Positions 54,399 to 62,895 of a stretch of 64,000 nt of DNA are shown in pieces (position 1 is the stretch's first letter; each line of letters opens with the position of its first letter). This DNA comes from Mucilaginibacter straminoryzae. GTDB lineage: Bacteria; Bacteroidota; Bacteroidia; Sphingobacteriales; Sphingobacteriaceae. A program made the translations under genes and the position numbers. Location of the stretch: assembly GCF_022953055.1 (NCBI RefSeq), contig NZ_JALJEJ010000001.1:434001-498000 (forward strand), written 5' to 3'. The notes under the pieces were generated by a model. That model ran no database searches, was not told where the DNA came from, and worked only from the letters and a program-made list of their open reading frames with translations.

Positions 54399-55517
54399 AT
54401 GAACCTTTATAAAATATTAGCCGGTCTGTCCGTGGCTTGTCTGGTCGCGGTGGCGGTAATGGGCCTGCAAGGTAACATTGCCCAGGCGGGTCCTTTCTTT
54501 ATAGCGGTATTTGTGCTGATGGCTATTGCATTCCAGGGCTTCAAACTGCTAAAGGGCTTCTCTTATACCCTGATGATCTTTGCCGCAGTAACCACTGCAA
54601 TGTACTACCCGCAGTATTTTCTGCAGGTGGGCGATATGAAGCTGGCGGTATTAATTACACCGCTGATCCAGATCATTATGTTTGGTATGGGCACGTCTAT
54701 GAGCATAGATGACTTTGCCGGGGTGATCAAGATGCCTAAAGGCGTGTTTATTGGTGTGTTCAGCCATTTTATTATTATGCCGACCATCGGTTTTACCCTT
54801 GCGAAGCTAAGCGGGTTCCCGCCCGAAATTGCCGCCGGTATCATCCTGATCGGTTGCTCGCCAAATGGGATGGCTTCTAACGTGATCTCGTACCTGGCTA
54901 AAGCTAACCTGGCTTTATCCATCACCATTACAGCGGTGTCAACTTTACTGGCGCCTGTATTTACCCCCATGCTGATGAAATTGCTCGGCGGCGCCTTTAT
55001 TAAGATAGATGTGCTGAAAATGATGTGGGATATCTTCAAGATGGTGATTATCCCGATCGGTGCGGGTATTTTGTTCAATAAGTACTTGCTGAAGAAAGCT
55101 ACCTTGCTGGAAAAGATCATGCCGCTCATTTCTATGTCTGGCATTGCCGTAATTATCGTGATCATCACCGCAGCGGGGCGTAACAGCTTGCTGAGTATCG
55201 GGCTGGAACTACTACTGATCGTCTTGATTCATAACCTTTTGGGGTACACGTTAGGCTATTGGTCTGGCCGTTTATTTAAAATGCCTGAGCGTGATTGTAG
55301 GACCATGGCTATCGAAGTGGGAATGCAGAATGGCGGTCTGGCTTCTGGTTTGGCGAAGGAAATGGGTAAAATGGCTACCGTTGGTTTGGCACCTGCTATA
55401 TTTGGGCCGTTGATGAATATTACAGGCTCTATTTTAGCTACGTACTGGCACCGGAAGAAGATCGATGATGAAATAGTGCCCGCCGCGGAACCGGAAACCC
55501 CGGTCGTAGGGTCTTAA
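54399..55517 (+). CDS. Bile acid:sodium symporter family (BASS) transporter 2
   Basis: The 372-residue protein shows ten hydrophobic segments, FGMGTSMSIDDF, GCSPNGMASNVISYLA and VGMQNGGLASGLAKEMGK, the same motifs as the first BASS protein but with a shorter C-terminus. It should import a small organic acid with sodium across the inner membrane. It is the last gene of the locus, behind the exported RraA-like gene, and is followed by a hairpin terminator. Two BASS paralogues in one locus suggest two different acids, or an import and an alternative route. Confidence 0.86.
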   Translation: MNLYKILAGLSVACLVAVAVMGLQGNIAQAGPFFIAVFVLMAIAFQGFKLLKGFSYTLMIFAAVTTAMYYPQYFLQVGDMKLAVLITPLIQIIMFGMGTSMSIDDFAGVIKMPKGVFIGVFSHFIIMPTIGFTLAKLSGFPPEIAAGIILIGCSPNGMASNVISYLAKANLALSITITAVSTLLAPVFTPMLMKLLGGAFIKIDVLKMMWDIFKMVIIPIGAGILFNKYLLKKATLLEKIMPLISMSGIAVIIVIITAAGRNSLLSIGLELLLIVLIHNLLGYTLGYWSGRLFKMPERDCRTMAIEVGMQNGGLASGLAKEMGKMATVGLAPAIFGPLMNITGSILATYWHRKKIDDEIVPAAEPETPVVGS

Positions 55518-55524
55518 AACAAAG

Positions 55525-55552
55525 CATGCCTTTTGACTAAACAGAAGGCATG
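55525..55552 (+). terminator. Terminator at end of catabolic locus
   Basis: CATGCCTT (55525-55532) pairs with AAGGCATG (55545-55552), followed by TTTCGTTT. It lies between convergent genes and may serve both strands. Confidence 0.65.
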
Positions 55553-55578
55553 TTTCGTTTAGAAGCATTTGTGCTGTA

Positions 55579-56442
55579 TTAAAGAACAGGTGTATTACTG
55601 TTCACTACCTTCCAGATAGCAGCGCCCGGTGTGGGGAAGCTTATGCCCTTGGTGCTTCCTTTAACAGCATTATCCTGCCCAAAGTAGTAAAGCGGGTGGC
55701 CTTTAAAAACCAGCTGTGTTTTGCCAAAAACGGTAATGGTGGCAAACTGGGTTTTGTCTAAAGTAGAAGGGATACTGCCAATTGCGGTTACCTGGTCTAT
55801 CGGCCAAACAACGTCATTGCTGAAGTCTGATTTGGTAAACACATTGGTATTGTGTGTGTCTTTAGAGAACAGGTATAGCGTTCTGCCGTTAGCATCGGTC
55901 AGGTACATAGAGGCGCCTGTACCAGCCAAACCCTGATCGTTATAGTTAGCGCCATCATGGCCTACCAGTTGTCCGTTTGCTACCATCACGGTATAGTCGG
56001 CCTTTGCCACTACCCAGTTGCCGCCAACGCCATCGCCATTCACGTCTCCTTTTTTAGCGTCGCTGGCAAAATAATAAAGCGGCCAGCCTTTGTAGGTAGT
56101 TTGTTTTGACCCATCTGTACGGGTGATTACGCCGAAGTCTGCGGCGCTTAACCCGGTGCCGATAGAAGGGTTTTCTTTATAAAATACCGGCCAGGCTACC
56201 GCGCAGCCGCCGGTGCAGGAAGAGGTGGTACCCGCATCATTATAAAAGAAGTACAACGTGCGTCCGTTGTTGTCTGTAAGGATATTGCCGAATTTGGCAT
56301 CAGCGGTGAGGGATATACCGGTAGTCGGTTGATCCTGCTGCTGCGGTGTGCTGTTATTGCTTTTGCTGCAAGAAGAAAAGATCAGCGCAGAGGCGATCAT
56401 GAATAAGGCAAATGTGTAGGACAATAGTCTTGTGGTTTTCAT
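55579..56442 (-). CDS. Lipoprotein with secreted repeats (Lipoprotein_15 type)
   Basis: The 287-residue protein has a lipoprotein signal (SALIFSSCSKSNNS, lipobox FSSC near residue 25) and two similar modules: LTDNNGRTLYFFYNDAGT (about 55-72) and LTDANGRTLYLFSKDTHN (about 178-195). Each module is followed by an aromatic-rich AWPVFY or VWPID stretch. The pattern NGRTLY[FL]F is the signature of the COG4315/PF03640 secreted repeat family, whose function is unknown. It is convergent with the catabolic locus and not part of it. Confidence 0.82.
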   Translation of the reverse strand: MKTTRLLSYTFALFMIASALIFSSCSKSNNSTPQQQDQPTTGISLTADAKFGNILTDNNGRTLYFFYNDAGTTSSCTGGCAVAWPVFYKENPSIGTGLSAADFGVITRTDGSKQTTYKGWPLYYFASDAKKGDVNGDGVGGNWVVAKADYTVMVANGQLVGHDGANYNDQGLAGTGASMYLTDANGRTLYLFSKDTHNTNVFTKSDFSNDVVWPIDQVTAIGSIPSTLDKTQFATITVFGKTQLVFKGHPLYYFGQDNAVKGSTKGISFPTPGAAIWKVVNSNTPVL

Positions 56443-56612
56443 AGCTTTTTTTGTGTTGAAATGGCTTTATACTCATTACTGCTAAAATTTGTCCCGGGTT
56501 GCCTCGATGGATTTATTTATCTTCTGTATAGCCGTATAAGATGATGATTGATTTCCTGCAACAAAAATGTTACGTATTTCCCGTTCGGTAAATAATTTAT
56601 AAGATTTGCGGC

Positions 56613-56981
56613 ATGCACAAGCTGGTGTACGTGAAGATCATATTTGTTTTAGCGGGGATTTTGTTCGTCGCGCGGCCTTTTATGGGGTTTAAAGCGCATC
56701 ATCAATTGCGGAGAGCAAAGCATACGCTCATTATTGTAAAAGCTTTTGTGCAGGCCCGTCCAGAGTATTTGGAAGAAGCCGAAAGCTACAAAACTGAACT
56801 CCGTAAGGCGCTTTCAGAACCTTTACTAAAACTTGCTTTTACAATCGGCTGCCTTTGGGTGCTATGCCGCATGGCCGACCAATTGCTGCAAGTCAGGCGG
56901 TTGTATCATAAACGATTATTACCTGCCATAGCGGCTAAGGGCAGAAATACTTATCTGCTGACCGGCAAATTTTCCATTTGA
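56613..56981 (+). CDS. Small membrane protein, unknown function
   Basis: No family is recognised. The 122-residue protein has an N-terminal hydrophobic helix (about 3-22: LVYVKIIFVLAGILFVARPF) and a second one near 73-92 (LLKLAFTIGCLWVLCRMA), separated by a basic/charged segment. It is probably an inner-membrane protein with the ends on the same side. It stands alone between the secreted-repeat lipoprotein (minus strand) and the receiver-domain gene. Codon use looks ordinary. Confidence 0.55.
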   Translation: MHKLVYVKIIFVLAGILFVARPFMGFKAHHQLRRAKHTLIIVKAFVQARPEYLEEAESYKTELRKALSEPLLKLAFTIGCLWVLCRMADQLLQVRRLYHKRLLPAIAAKGRNTYLLTGKFSI

Positions 56982-57135
56982 TCACTTCCCTTTCCTGGTT
57001 CCTCTGTTGCAGTTCTTCTATCATGCTATAGATAGTTCAACCCGCAATATCTATTAGGAGGAACATGTATTTGGTGCCTTAAACCAGAGGCAATTATTAA
57101 TCAGAAAGTGAATTTTAAATAGGGGTATCTAAGTA

Positions 57136-57516
57136 ATGAAACATAAAGTATTGATTGTATCCAATGATAACCTGGTAACAGGCCTGGCAAAAAGTACTTT
57201 ACAGCAAGAAGGTTTTGAAGTATTAGGAATAGAAGATGATAAGGTGATAGAGACGATCGTAGATTTTAAACCTGCAGTTCTGATCATAGATCACACATCA
57301 AATCAGGATGGGGGCATATTGTGCAGGAAGATTAAGCAGTCTGATGATAATGATAAGGTACCGGTGCTGTTAATGTCGCCCATGCGCGAGTTAGCGCAGG
57401 CGTTCGACCAGTTTTTAGCAGATGAATTTATTTACCGGCCTTACATTATGCGGTCATTGATTGACAAGGTAAATAAGTTGGTAACACCTGCAGAAAAGCT
57501 TCCAAGCGAAAATTAG
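57136..57516 (+). CDS. Stand-alone degenerate response-regulator receiver
   Basis: The 126-residue protein has the CheY-like beta-alpha pattern: KVLIVSNDN at the start, AVLIIDHTSNQDGG with the putative phospho-acceptor D52, VPVLLMSP with the switch residue S81, and FIYRPY near the end. Two receiver features are changed: the usual acidic pair after strand 1 reads N10-D11, and the invariant lysine after strand 5 is R101 (YRP instead of KP). It may therefore act as a phosphate sink, a partner for a kinase elsewhere or an unphosphorylated switch. No output domain is present. The nearest histidine kinase gene is 2.3 kb away on the opposite strand. Confidence 0.72.
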   Translation: MKHKVLIVSNDNLVTGLAKSTLQQEGFEVLGIEDDKVIETIVDFKPAVLIIDHTSNQDGGILCRKIKQSDDNDKVPVLLMSPMRELAQAFDQFLADEFIYRPYIMRSLIDKVNKLVTPAEKLPSEN

Positions 57517-57571
57517 CGAATTAATTCATACAGTAAGACCGCGCTTATTTTATAAGAGTGGTCTTGCTGTT

Positions 57572-58408
57572 TTATAACCGTGTGGTGGATGGGGTGTTGT
57601 TATTGTTATTAGTTACCAGAAAACTGCGCAGACGGGAAAGCTTGTCTGTATTGATCAGATCTACGCCGCATTGTAACAACTGCTGCCAAACCTTCTGGTT
57701 ATCGGGCGAAGCCCATAAGCGTACTTTTACGCCGTTCTGATGAGCCTCATTTACATAATTGCATAAGCGGTTTTTTTGCGCAATGCTCAATATGCCTTTG
57801 CCTTTCCAGTTCAGCAATTTAGAGTATTTACAGCTGGCCATGGTAAACAAAGTGCTGCGCCCGGTGGTATCGGCAGTAACTTTTCTAAGGTCTTCATCAA
57901 TAAATGCGAGGCGGTCTTTTTCTTCCAGTAGGGGTTCATACGGCTTATGACCTGAGATTACTACCTTTACCTGCCGTGTAACTAATTCCCCGTTCTGATA
58001 GCCGGTAAGGATAGACTCGTATTTTTTCAACAGCGGTTTCAGCAGCGCATACGTTTTATTGGCATCAGACTTAATGTCGATCATTAGGATAATCGGATGG
58101 TCGTAATTCTCGTAAACTTTTCCGTTGTGCTGGCTGATATGTTCTGCCAGTGGTTTCAGGTAAAGATCTTCGAGCGTGCGCCCATGGTGAAGGATCGGCA
58201 GGATATGGGTTACGACTAATCGGTTATGGTAAAGGTAAACATCAGCTTCTACGTTTGTATAGCCGTTGCTTAAAGCATCAAACAGCGGGCGTTTATGCCA
58301 ATAGTCGTTATGGGCGAATGCGTTGCTGAGCGGCGTTACCTGCGCTTTGGACGAAAAGGCCCACACCACTGCCAGGGCCATTACCACAATAATCTTTCTA
58401 ATCTGCAT
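57572..58408 (-). CDS. Exported PI-PLC/GDPD-like phosphodiesterase
   Basis: The 278-residue protein has a signal peptide (MQIRKIIVVMALAVVWAFSSK, cleavage after AQ) and a barrel with AHNDYWHKRPLFDALSNG, YTNVEADVYLYH and RLAFIDEDL segments. These resemble the phosphatidylinositol-specific phospholipase C/glycerophosphodiester phosphodiesterase superfamily. The AHND histidine plus E/D residues fit a catalytic His and metal ligand. A role in cleaving phosphodiesters from lipids or head groups in the periplasm is likely; the exact substrate is unknown. A low-complexity Asn run (NNNNNTP) occurs at the C-terminus. Confidence 0.72.
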   Translation of the reverse strand: MQIRKIIVVMALAVVWAFSSKAQVTPLSNAFAHNDYWHKRPLFDALSNGYTNVEADVYLYHNRLVVTHILPILHHGRTLEDLYLKPLAEHISQHNGKVYENYDHPIILMIDIKSDANKTYALLKPLLKKYESILTGYQNGELVTRQVKVVISGHKPYEPLLEEKDRLAFIDEDLRKVTADTTGRSTLFTMASCKYSKLLNWKGKGILSIAQKNRLCNYVNEAHQNGVKVRLWASPDNQKVWQQLLQCGVDLINTDKLSRLRSFLVTNNNNNTPSTTRL

Positions 58409-58587
58409 CTAATTAATCAGGATAGTCGCAATTGTCTGCTTAAAGTAAAAATAAGATTTTTATATAAAATTATTGTTACGTGATGAGGAATTGATGAAGA
58501 TTTTTTTCAAGAAGCGGATTTGTACGTATAGTAATCCCCGTCGTCATGTTTTATACGGCTAATTAGCTGTTGGAGTTGCTGTTAATT

Positions 58588-59736
58588 TTAATTTATTGGG
58601 TCTGGAAGTGCGGGGTGGTTCGGATCGTAAACTGCTACTCCAACTTTAGAATCGGCACAACCATAGTACAGATACCATTTCTTTTTGAAATAGGCCATCC
58701 CTTCAATAAAAACGGTTCCGTTAACATACTGCCCGCTTTTTTCAAACGGTGCCATGGGGCGCATAAAAGGGAGGTCGAGTCGGCTGATCAACTTTTCAGG
58801 GTTATTTTTGTCGAAAAGCATCTGCCCTGCACAGTAAGAGTTGGGTGTAAAACGTTTATCGCCATCTGCGTCGTTACGGTTCTTTCCGTTGTAAAGCAGC
58901 ACAATGCCTTTTGGGGTCAGGATAGCAGGCGGGCCGCATTCTGTAAGTTCGCTATCGAAATATCCTTTACGTGGCGAGGCTAATTCTTTTAAGTTGCCCG
59001 CTGCATCGGTTAAAGGTGTCCAATCTACCAGGTTAGCAGAAGTAGCGGCGTAGACATGCAATTCGCCCCAGTACATCCAGTACTTGCCTTTTATTTTAGC
59101 GATCACCTGCTTGCCGTTCACCACTTGTGTAACAATAGAAGCAGATTTGTGCGGAATATTGCAAAACTTTCCGTTGTACGCTTTTTTAAAGGCCGGCCCG
59201 TGTTTTACCCAGGTCTTTAAATCTCTGGAAGTAGCTACGCCTAACCGTGGTACTTTACGGTTCCACTGGGTGTATAATACTACGTAAGTTCCGTTAGGGG
59301 CACGGGCAATACGCGGATCTTCGCAGCCGCCAGGCCACTCGTATGCTTTTTGGCTATCATTACCTGGGTAAAGCACTGGTTTAGTATTGCGGGTAAAATG
59401 CAAGCCATCGTTACTTTCTGCATAGCCCAAACGCGATGTCCGCGTTCCGATTACGGTGCCTGTTTTATCTTCTGAACGATATAATAAAACCACTTTGCCG
59501 TTACGCACCGCCGCCGCGGGGTTAAAGGTATAGTAAGCTTCCCAGGCAACGCTTTTACCGCTCATAGGGTCCGTAAATTTGGTATCAGACCGTGGTGTAA
59601 TCACCGGGTTAATGTTTGCTGGCCTTACAAAGCCGCCAAATGCCCAATCGGGTAGCCGGTTAGCAGCAGGTTTTTGGGCCAAAGAAATATTAACGGATGC
59701 AAACAGCAATGCCGATGCAAATAGCTTTATCCTCAT
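58588..59736 (-). CDS. Exported GH130-family glycosidase/phosphorylase
   Basis: GH130 contains beta-mannoside phosphorylases and beta-1,2-mannosidases. The 382-residue protein has a signal peptide (MRIKLFASALLFASVNISLAQ). Five-bladed propeller signatures follow: GFVRPANINPVITPRSD, NPAAAVRNGKVVLLYRSED, WPGGCEDPRIARAPNGTYVV, GVATSRDLKTWVKHGPAF and ECGPPAILTPKGIVLLYNGK. Exported members tend to be hydrolases rather than phosphorylases, since phosphorylases need cytosolic phosphate and sugar phosphates; that preference is an inference. It lies next to, but is not overlapping with, the GDPD-like gene on the same strand. Confidence 0.88.
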   Translation of the reverse strand: MRIKLFASALLFASVNISLAQKPAANRLPDWAFGGFVRPANINPVITPRSDTKFTDPMSGKSVAWEAYYTFNPAAAVRNGKVVLLYRSEDKTGTVIGTRTSRLGYAESNDGLHFTRNTKPVLYPGNDSQKAYEWPGGCEDPRIARAPNGTYVVLYTQWNRKVPRLGVATSRDLKTWVKHGPAFKKAYNGKFCNIPHKSASIVTQVVNGKQVIAKIKGKYWMYWGELHVYAATSANLVDWTPLTDAAGNLKELASPRKGYFDSELTECGPPAILTPKGIVLLYNGKNRNDADGDKRFTPNSYCAGQMLFDKNNPEKLISRLDLPFMRPMAPFEKSGQYVNGTVFIEGMAYFKKKWYLYYGCADSKVGVAVYDPNHPALPDPIN

Positions 59737-59836
59737 CTATTCGGTATGTTTTGCAGTAACCCATAAAAAAGGTTGCAGCAGGGTTAATTGGTTTGCCCTA
59801 AAATAGAAATTAAAAGCATGCAAGGCAACATCCGCA

Positions 59837-61366
59837 TTAATCTATCGGCAGTGAAAAATAAAAGGTTGAGCCCTGCCCCTGTTCGCTAAATACACCGATG
59901 TGCCCATTATGGCGTTCTACAATTTCGGCGCATAGGTATAGTCCGATCCCAAACCCCGAAATATTGCGGGTGTCCGCACTTTCTACCCTGTAGAACCGGT
60001 CGAACAAGCGCTCCTGATCTTGTTTGGAAATACCAATTCCTGTGTCTTTCACGCTAACAGTCACCATGCCATCGTGCTTAGCACAACTGATGGTGATCAA
60101 ACCACCATGAGGTGAATATTTGATGGCATTGCTCAGGAAGTTATTCACCACCTGCGAGATCTTGTCTTTATCGGCATTAACGGTGACGGAATCGCATAGG
60201 TCGAGTATAAACTGGTGCGATTTGGTTAGCCCTTCCACTTCATCTACGGCTTGTTGAAGTAATTCGGAAAGAACAAAGTTTTGCAGGTTCAGCTGTATTT
60301 TCCCGGCTTCGAGCCTTGCCACGTCCAGAAACCCTTTGATCAGGGTGTGCATTTTTTCTATCTGCACATGTACTTTCTGTAGTGCGACCATGCTAAAGTT
60401 GTCCCCACTGTTTTTTAATTTACCGGTAAGCATTTGTACGTAGGCTTTAACCGAAGTAAGCGGCGTTTTTAGTTCGTGGCTTACCATAGCAATGAAATCA
60501 TTTTTCCGTATTTCGTCCAGCTTACGTTCGGTAATGTCCATTACCGTTCCGGAATAGTTGGACGGTTGGCTGTCTTCGGCTTCGTAGTGTTTCCCCGTTG
60601 CCCTTATCCAGCGCAGCTTTTGGTTATGCCGGCCTATAATCGGGAATTCGATGGTCAGCGGTTTGCGATATTCAATTGCGGCTTTAATTGCGCTTGTTAC
60701 CCGGTAGCGATAGTCATCGCCGACAATGTTAAACAAATCATCGATAGAAAATTGTTCGTCGGGATTAAAGCCGTACAGCTCTTTAAAACGAAGCGAAGTA
60801 GTGATATTTCCATTTTTTAGGTCGATGTGCCAGGTTCCCATTTTAGCGGAATCCACTGCCAGGCGTAAACGTTCTTCCATTTGCTGAAGCGATTTTCGCT
60901 GTGCTTCAGACATTTCTAAGGCCGAACGTTCTTTCTGTGCAATTTGTATAGCTTCGCTGATGTCCAGTGCAACGTGCATCAGGCAAGTGACTTCCCCTTG
61001 TTTATTTAAAACAGGAGAGTTAGTCGCCTTCCAGTATCTGGTTTCAAACTGGTCTGTACCTCTTACGGGTATATCGTATTTCTGCGAAGGCAATTCCTGA
61101 GGCAATTTAGTAATCACGGCCTTTGTTAAACTTTCACGTAAGGAGGCGACATTATTTGTCGTAGTAGCATCCTTTGGATTCTGCGGAAAAGCTTCTAATA
61201 AACCTTTACCCTCCAGGTCTGCCCATGATGATTTTGTAACCTTAAGGTAGCCATCATTCGCGGCGATAATGGTAAATCTGGGCGGATCCGGCCTGACAAT
61301 AACAGTAGGTGGTGCAAATTCAAAATATGCATCAAAATCTATACACAATTCTGCGACTGCTTTCAT
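59837..61366 (-). CDS. PAS-domain sensor histidine kinase
   Basis: The 509-residue protein has two PAS domains (about 15-140 and 165-285, each ending in a C-terminal cap such as HVALDISEA or GTVMDITERK). A HisKA domain follows with the phosphoacceptor H297 in FIAMVSHELKTPLTS, then a complete HATPase_c with the N box LSNAIKYSPHGG, G1 DTGIGIS, F box LFDRFYR and G2 GFGIGLYLCAEIV. There is no transmembrane segment, so it should be a cytosolic sensor of an unknown signal. No response regulator adjoins it, so it is an orphan kinase. Confidence 0.9.
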   Translation of the reverse strand: MKAVAELCIDFDAYFEFAPPTVIVRPDPPRFTIIAANDGYLKVTKSSWADLEGKGLLEAFPQNPKDATTTNNVASLRESLTKAVITKLPQELPSQKYDIPVRGTDQFETRYWKATNSPVLNKQGEVTCLMHVALDISEAIQIAQKERSALEMSEAQRKSLQQMEERLRLAVDSAKMGTWHIDLKNGNITTSLRFKELYGFNPDEQFSIDDLFNIVGDDYRYRVTSAIKAAIEYRKPLTIEFPIIGRHNQKLRWIRATGKHYEAEDSQPSNYSGTVMDITERKLDEIRKNDFIAMVSHELKTPLTSVKAYVQMLTGKLKNSGDNFSMVALQKVHVQIEKMHTLIKGFLDVARLEAGKIQLNLQNFVLSELLQQAVDEVEGLTKSHQFILDLCDSVTVNADKDKISQVVNNFLSNAIKYSPHGGLITISCAKHDGMVTVSVKDTGIGISKQDQERLFDRFYRVESADTRNISGFGIGLYLCAEIVERHNGHIGVFSEQGQGSTFYFSLPID

Positions 61367-61650
61367 AATTCAGGTTAAAATAGTGCGGAAAAGTGTTGCT
61401 ATAGGTCATAGTGTTTGATTGTGTTTAATAATAATGCAAGTTTTAAGCCATTGCGGTTGACGGTATTACATCGGTTTCTAATCGGGCCCTTTTTAACCTA
61501 TCTGGTAGTTATTGATATATGTTGATAAGAAGGAGTAGATGTTTTACGTTCTTCCCAAATAAAATTGGAATATTTTCTAAAACAAATTCCTTAAAAAACA
61601 ATATTATTAGAACCTTTAGATAACATTTTGTTAACGCAACGATAAACATC

Positions 61651-62502
61651 TTGAAACGGATATTCTACATTATACTTTGCTTAGGAAGCTTAAACGTTTT
61701 GAACGCGAACGCTCAACAGGCCGACACTACCAAAAAAGATATTGTCGATACGCTTAAAAAAGACCTTTTAACTGCGCCGGATACCGTTCCGCATTTAAAA
61801 ACAAAGAAATGGACGTTAATCCCACCGGCGGTGATGATCGGTTATGGCGTAACCTCGTTCTACGCACCGGCGTTACGCCGGGCCGACCGTTATATTTACC
61901 GCGAAGCCAAGGAGCATAATCCGCGACTTTCTTACCACTTTGAAAATTATATCCAGTACGCCCCGGTAATTTTGACCTACGGTCTTAACCTGGTTGGGGT
62001 ACACGGGAAGAACACCTTTATAGACCGTACTTTTTCTTATGTGCTTTCGCAGGCCATGCTCGAGCTGACTACGTTCTCCGTTAAGCGTTTTACCCATAGA
62101 ACGCGCCCAGACGGCTCTGACCGCTATTCATTCCCTTCCGGCCATACCGGAAATGCGTTTGCCGGTGCAGAATTCATGTCGCAGGAGCTGAGCGGGGTAT
62201 CGCCTGTATATGGTGTAATTGGTTATACTTTCGCCACCGCTACCGGTGTGATGCGCATTTATCACGAGGATCACTGGTTGAGCGATGTAATTGCCGGGGC
62301 AGGTTGTGGTATCCTGGCAACCAAGGGCGCCTACCTCCTTTATCCGATCATTCGTAACCACTTAACCAAGGGCGGGCGTGAGAAAGAAAAGAATAAAGAC
62401 ATTCCACAAGAACTGCAAAAAAAGAAAGAACAGAAAAGTACCATTTTGCTACCGTCTTATTCTGGCGGAGTATTGGGAATGCACTTTGCCATGCAATTGT
62501 AA
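61651..62502 (+). CDS. PAP2-family phosphatase
   Basis: The 283-residue protein is an acid-phosphatase/vanadium-haloperoxidase-fold phosphatase, likely to remove phosphate from lipid phosphates such as undecaprenyl pyrophosphate or phosphatidic acid. The start is TTG (61651), followed by KRIFYIILCLGSLNVLNA, a signal peptide ending in NAQQ. Motifs are KRFTHRTRPDG, SFPSGHTGNAF and RIYHEDHWLSDVIAG, which are the three PAP2 signatures with the catalytic histidines intact. A lysine-rich C-terminal segment (KEKNKDIPQELQKKKEQ) follows. It ends in a beta-like LGMHFAMQL that could be an outer-membrane-type tail. Confidence 0.88.
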   Translation: MKRIFYIILCLGSLNVLNANAQQADTTKKDIVDTLKKDLLTAPDTVPHLKTKKWTLIPPAVMIGYGVTSFYAPALRRADRYIYREAKEHNPRLSYHFENYIQYAPVILTYGLNLVGVHGKNTFIDRTFSYVLSQAMLELTTFSVKRFTHRTRPDGSDRYSFPSGHTGNAFAGAEFMSQELSGVSPVYGVIGYTFATATGVMRIYHEDHWLSDVIAGAGCGILATKGAYLLYPIIRNHLTKGGREKEKNKDIPQELQKKKEQKSTILLPSYSGGVLGMHFAMQL

Positions 62503-62536
62503 TATTGGAAATATTTTCAGTATGCAATAGCTGTTA

Positions 62537-62570
62537 AAGGCCGTGGTTTTGCTGAGCAAACCACGGCCTT
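62537..62570 (+). terminator. Terminator after PAP2 phosphatase
   Basis: A perfect 13-bp stem (62537-62549 with 62558-62570) with an 8-base loop is followed by GTTGTTG. The rest of the 393-base gap to the next gene is AT-rich, with a TATAATTTTTTTG segment (62735-62747) that could be the -7 element of the stress-protein gene; no other gene is seen. Confidence 0.85.
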
Positions 62571-62895
62571 GTTGTTGAAAAATAGCGTACTGCCATTCAA
62601 ATGCGGCTTTTTAAAGGTGAAGTTTATTTTGTTTTAAGGATTAATAAAATTGCATTTTAATGAAATTTATTGTTTTAATTTTTAAAATAGTGTAGAAAAT
62701 ACACTGATTTGGATTCTAAAAATTAATCATTCTTATAATTTTTTTGTTTTTTGTTAAAACAAAGCGCCCCGCTGTTTGTCTCCATATATGCGATCCGTCA
62801 TCGCGCTTACTGATAACTGTCATTTCTTATCGTTTTTCAAAATCGCACTTTAGAAGTGATCTATCCGTTGCTGTTATTGTAATCGTCTATTTACC

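Noticed and set aside
54605..55168. 187-codon frame opposite BASS2
   Set aside because: It is an antisense shadow of a membrane protein gene, rich in Ile/Met as expected from the complement of hydrophobic codons.
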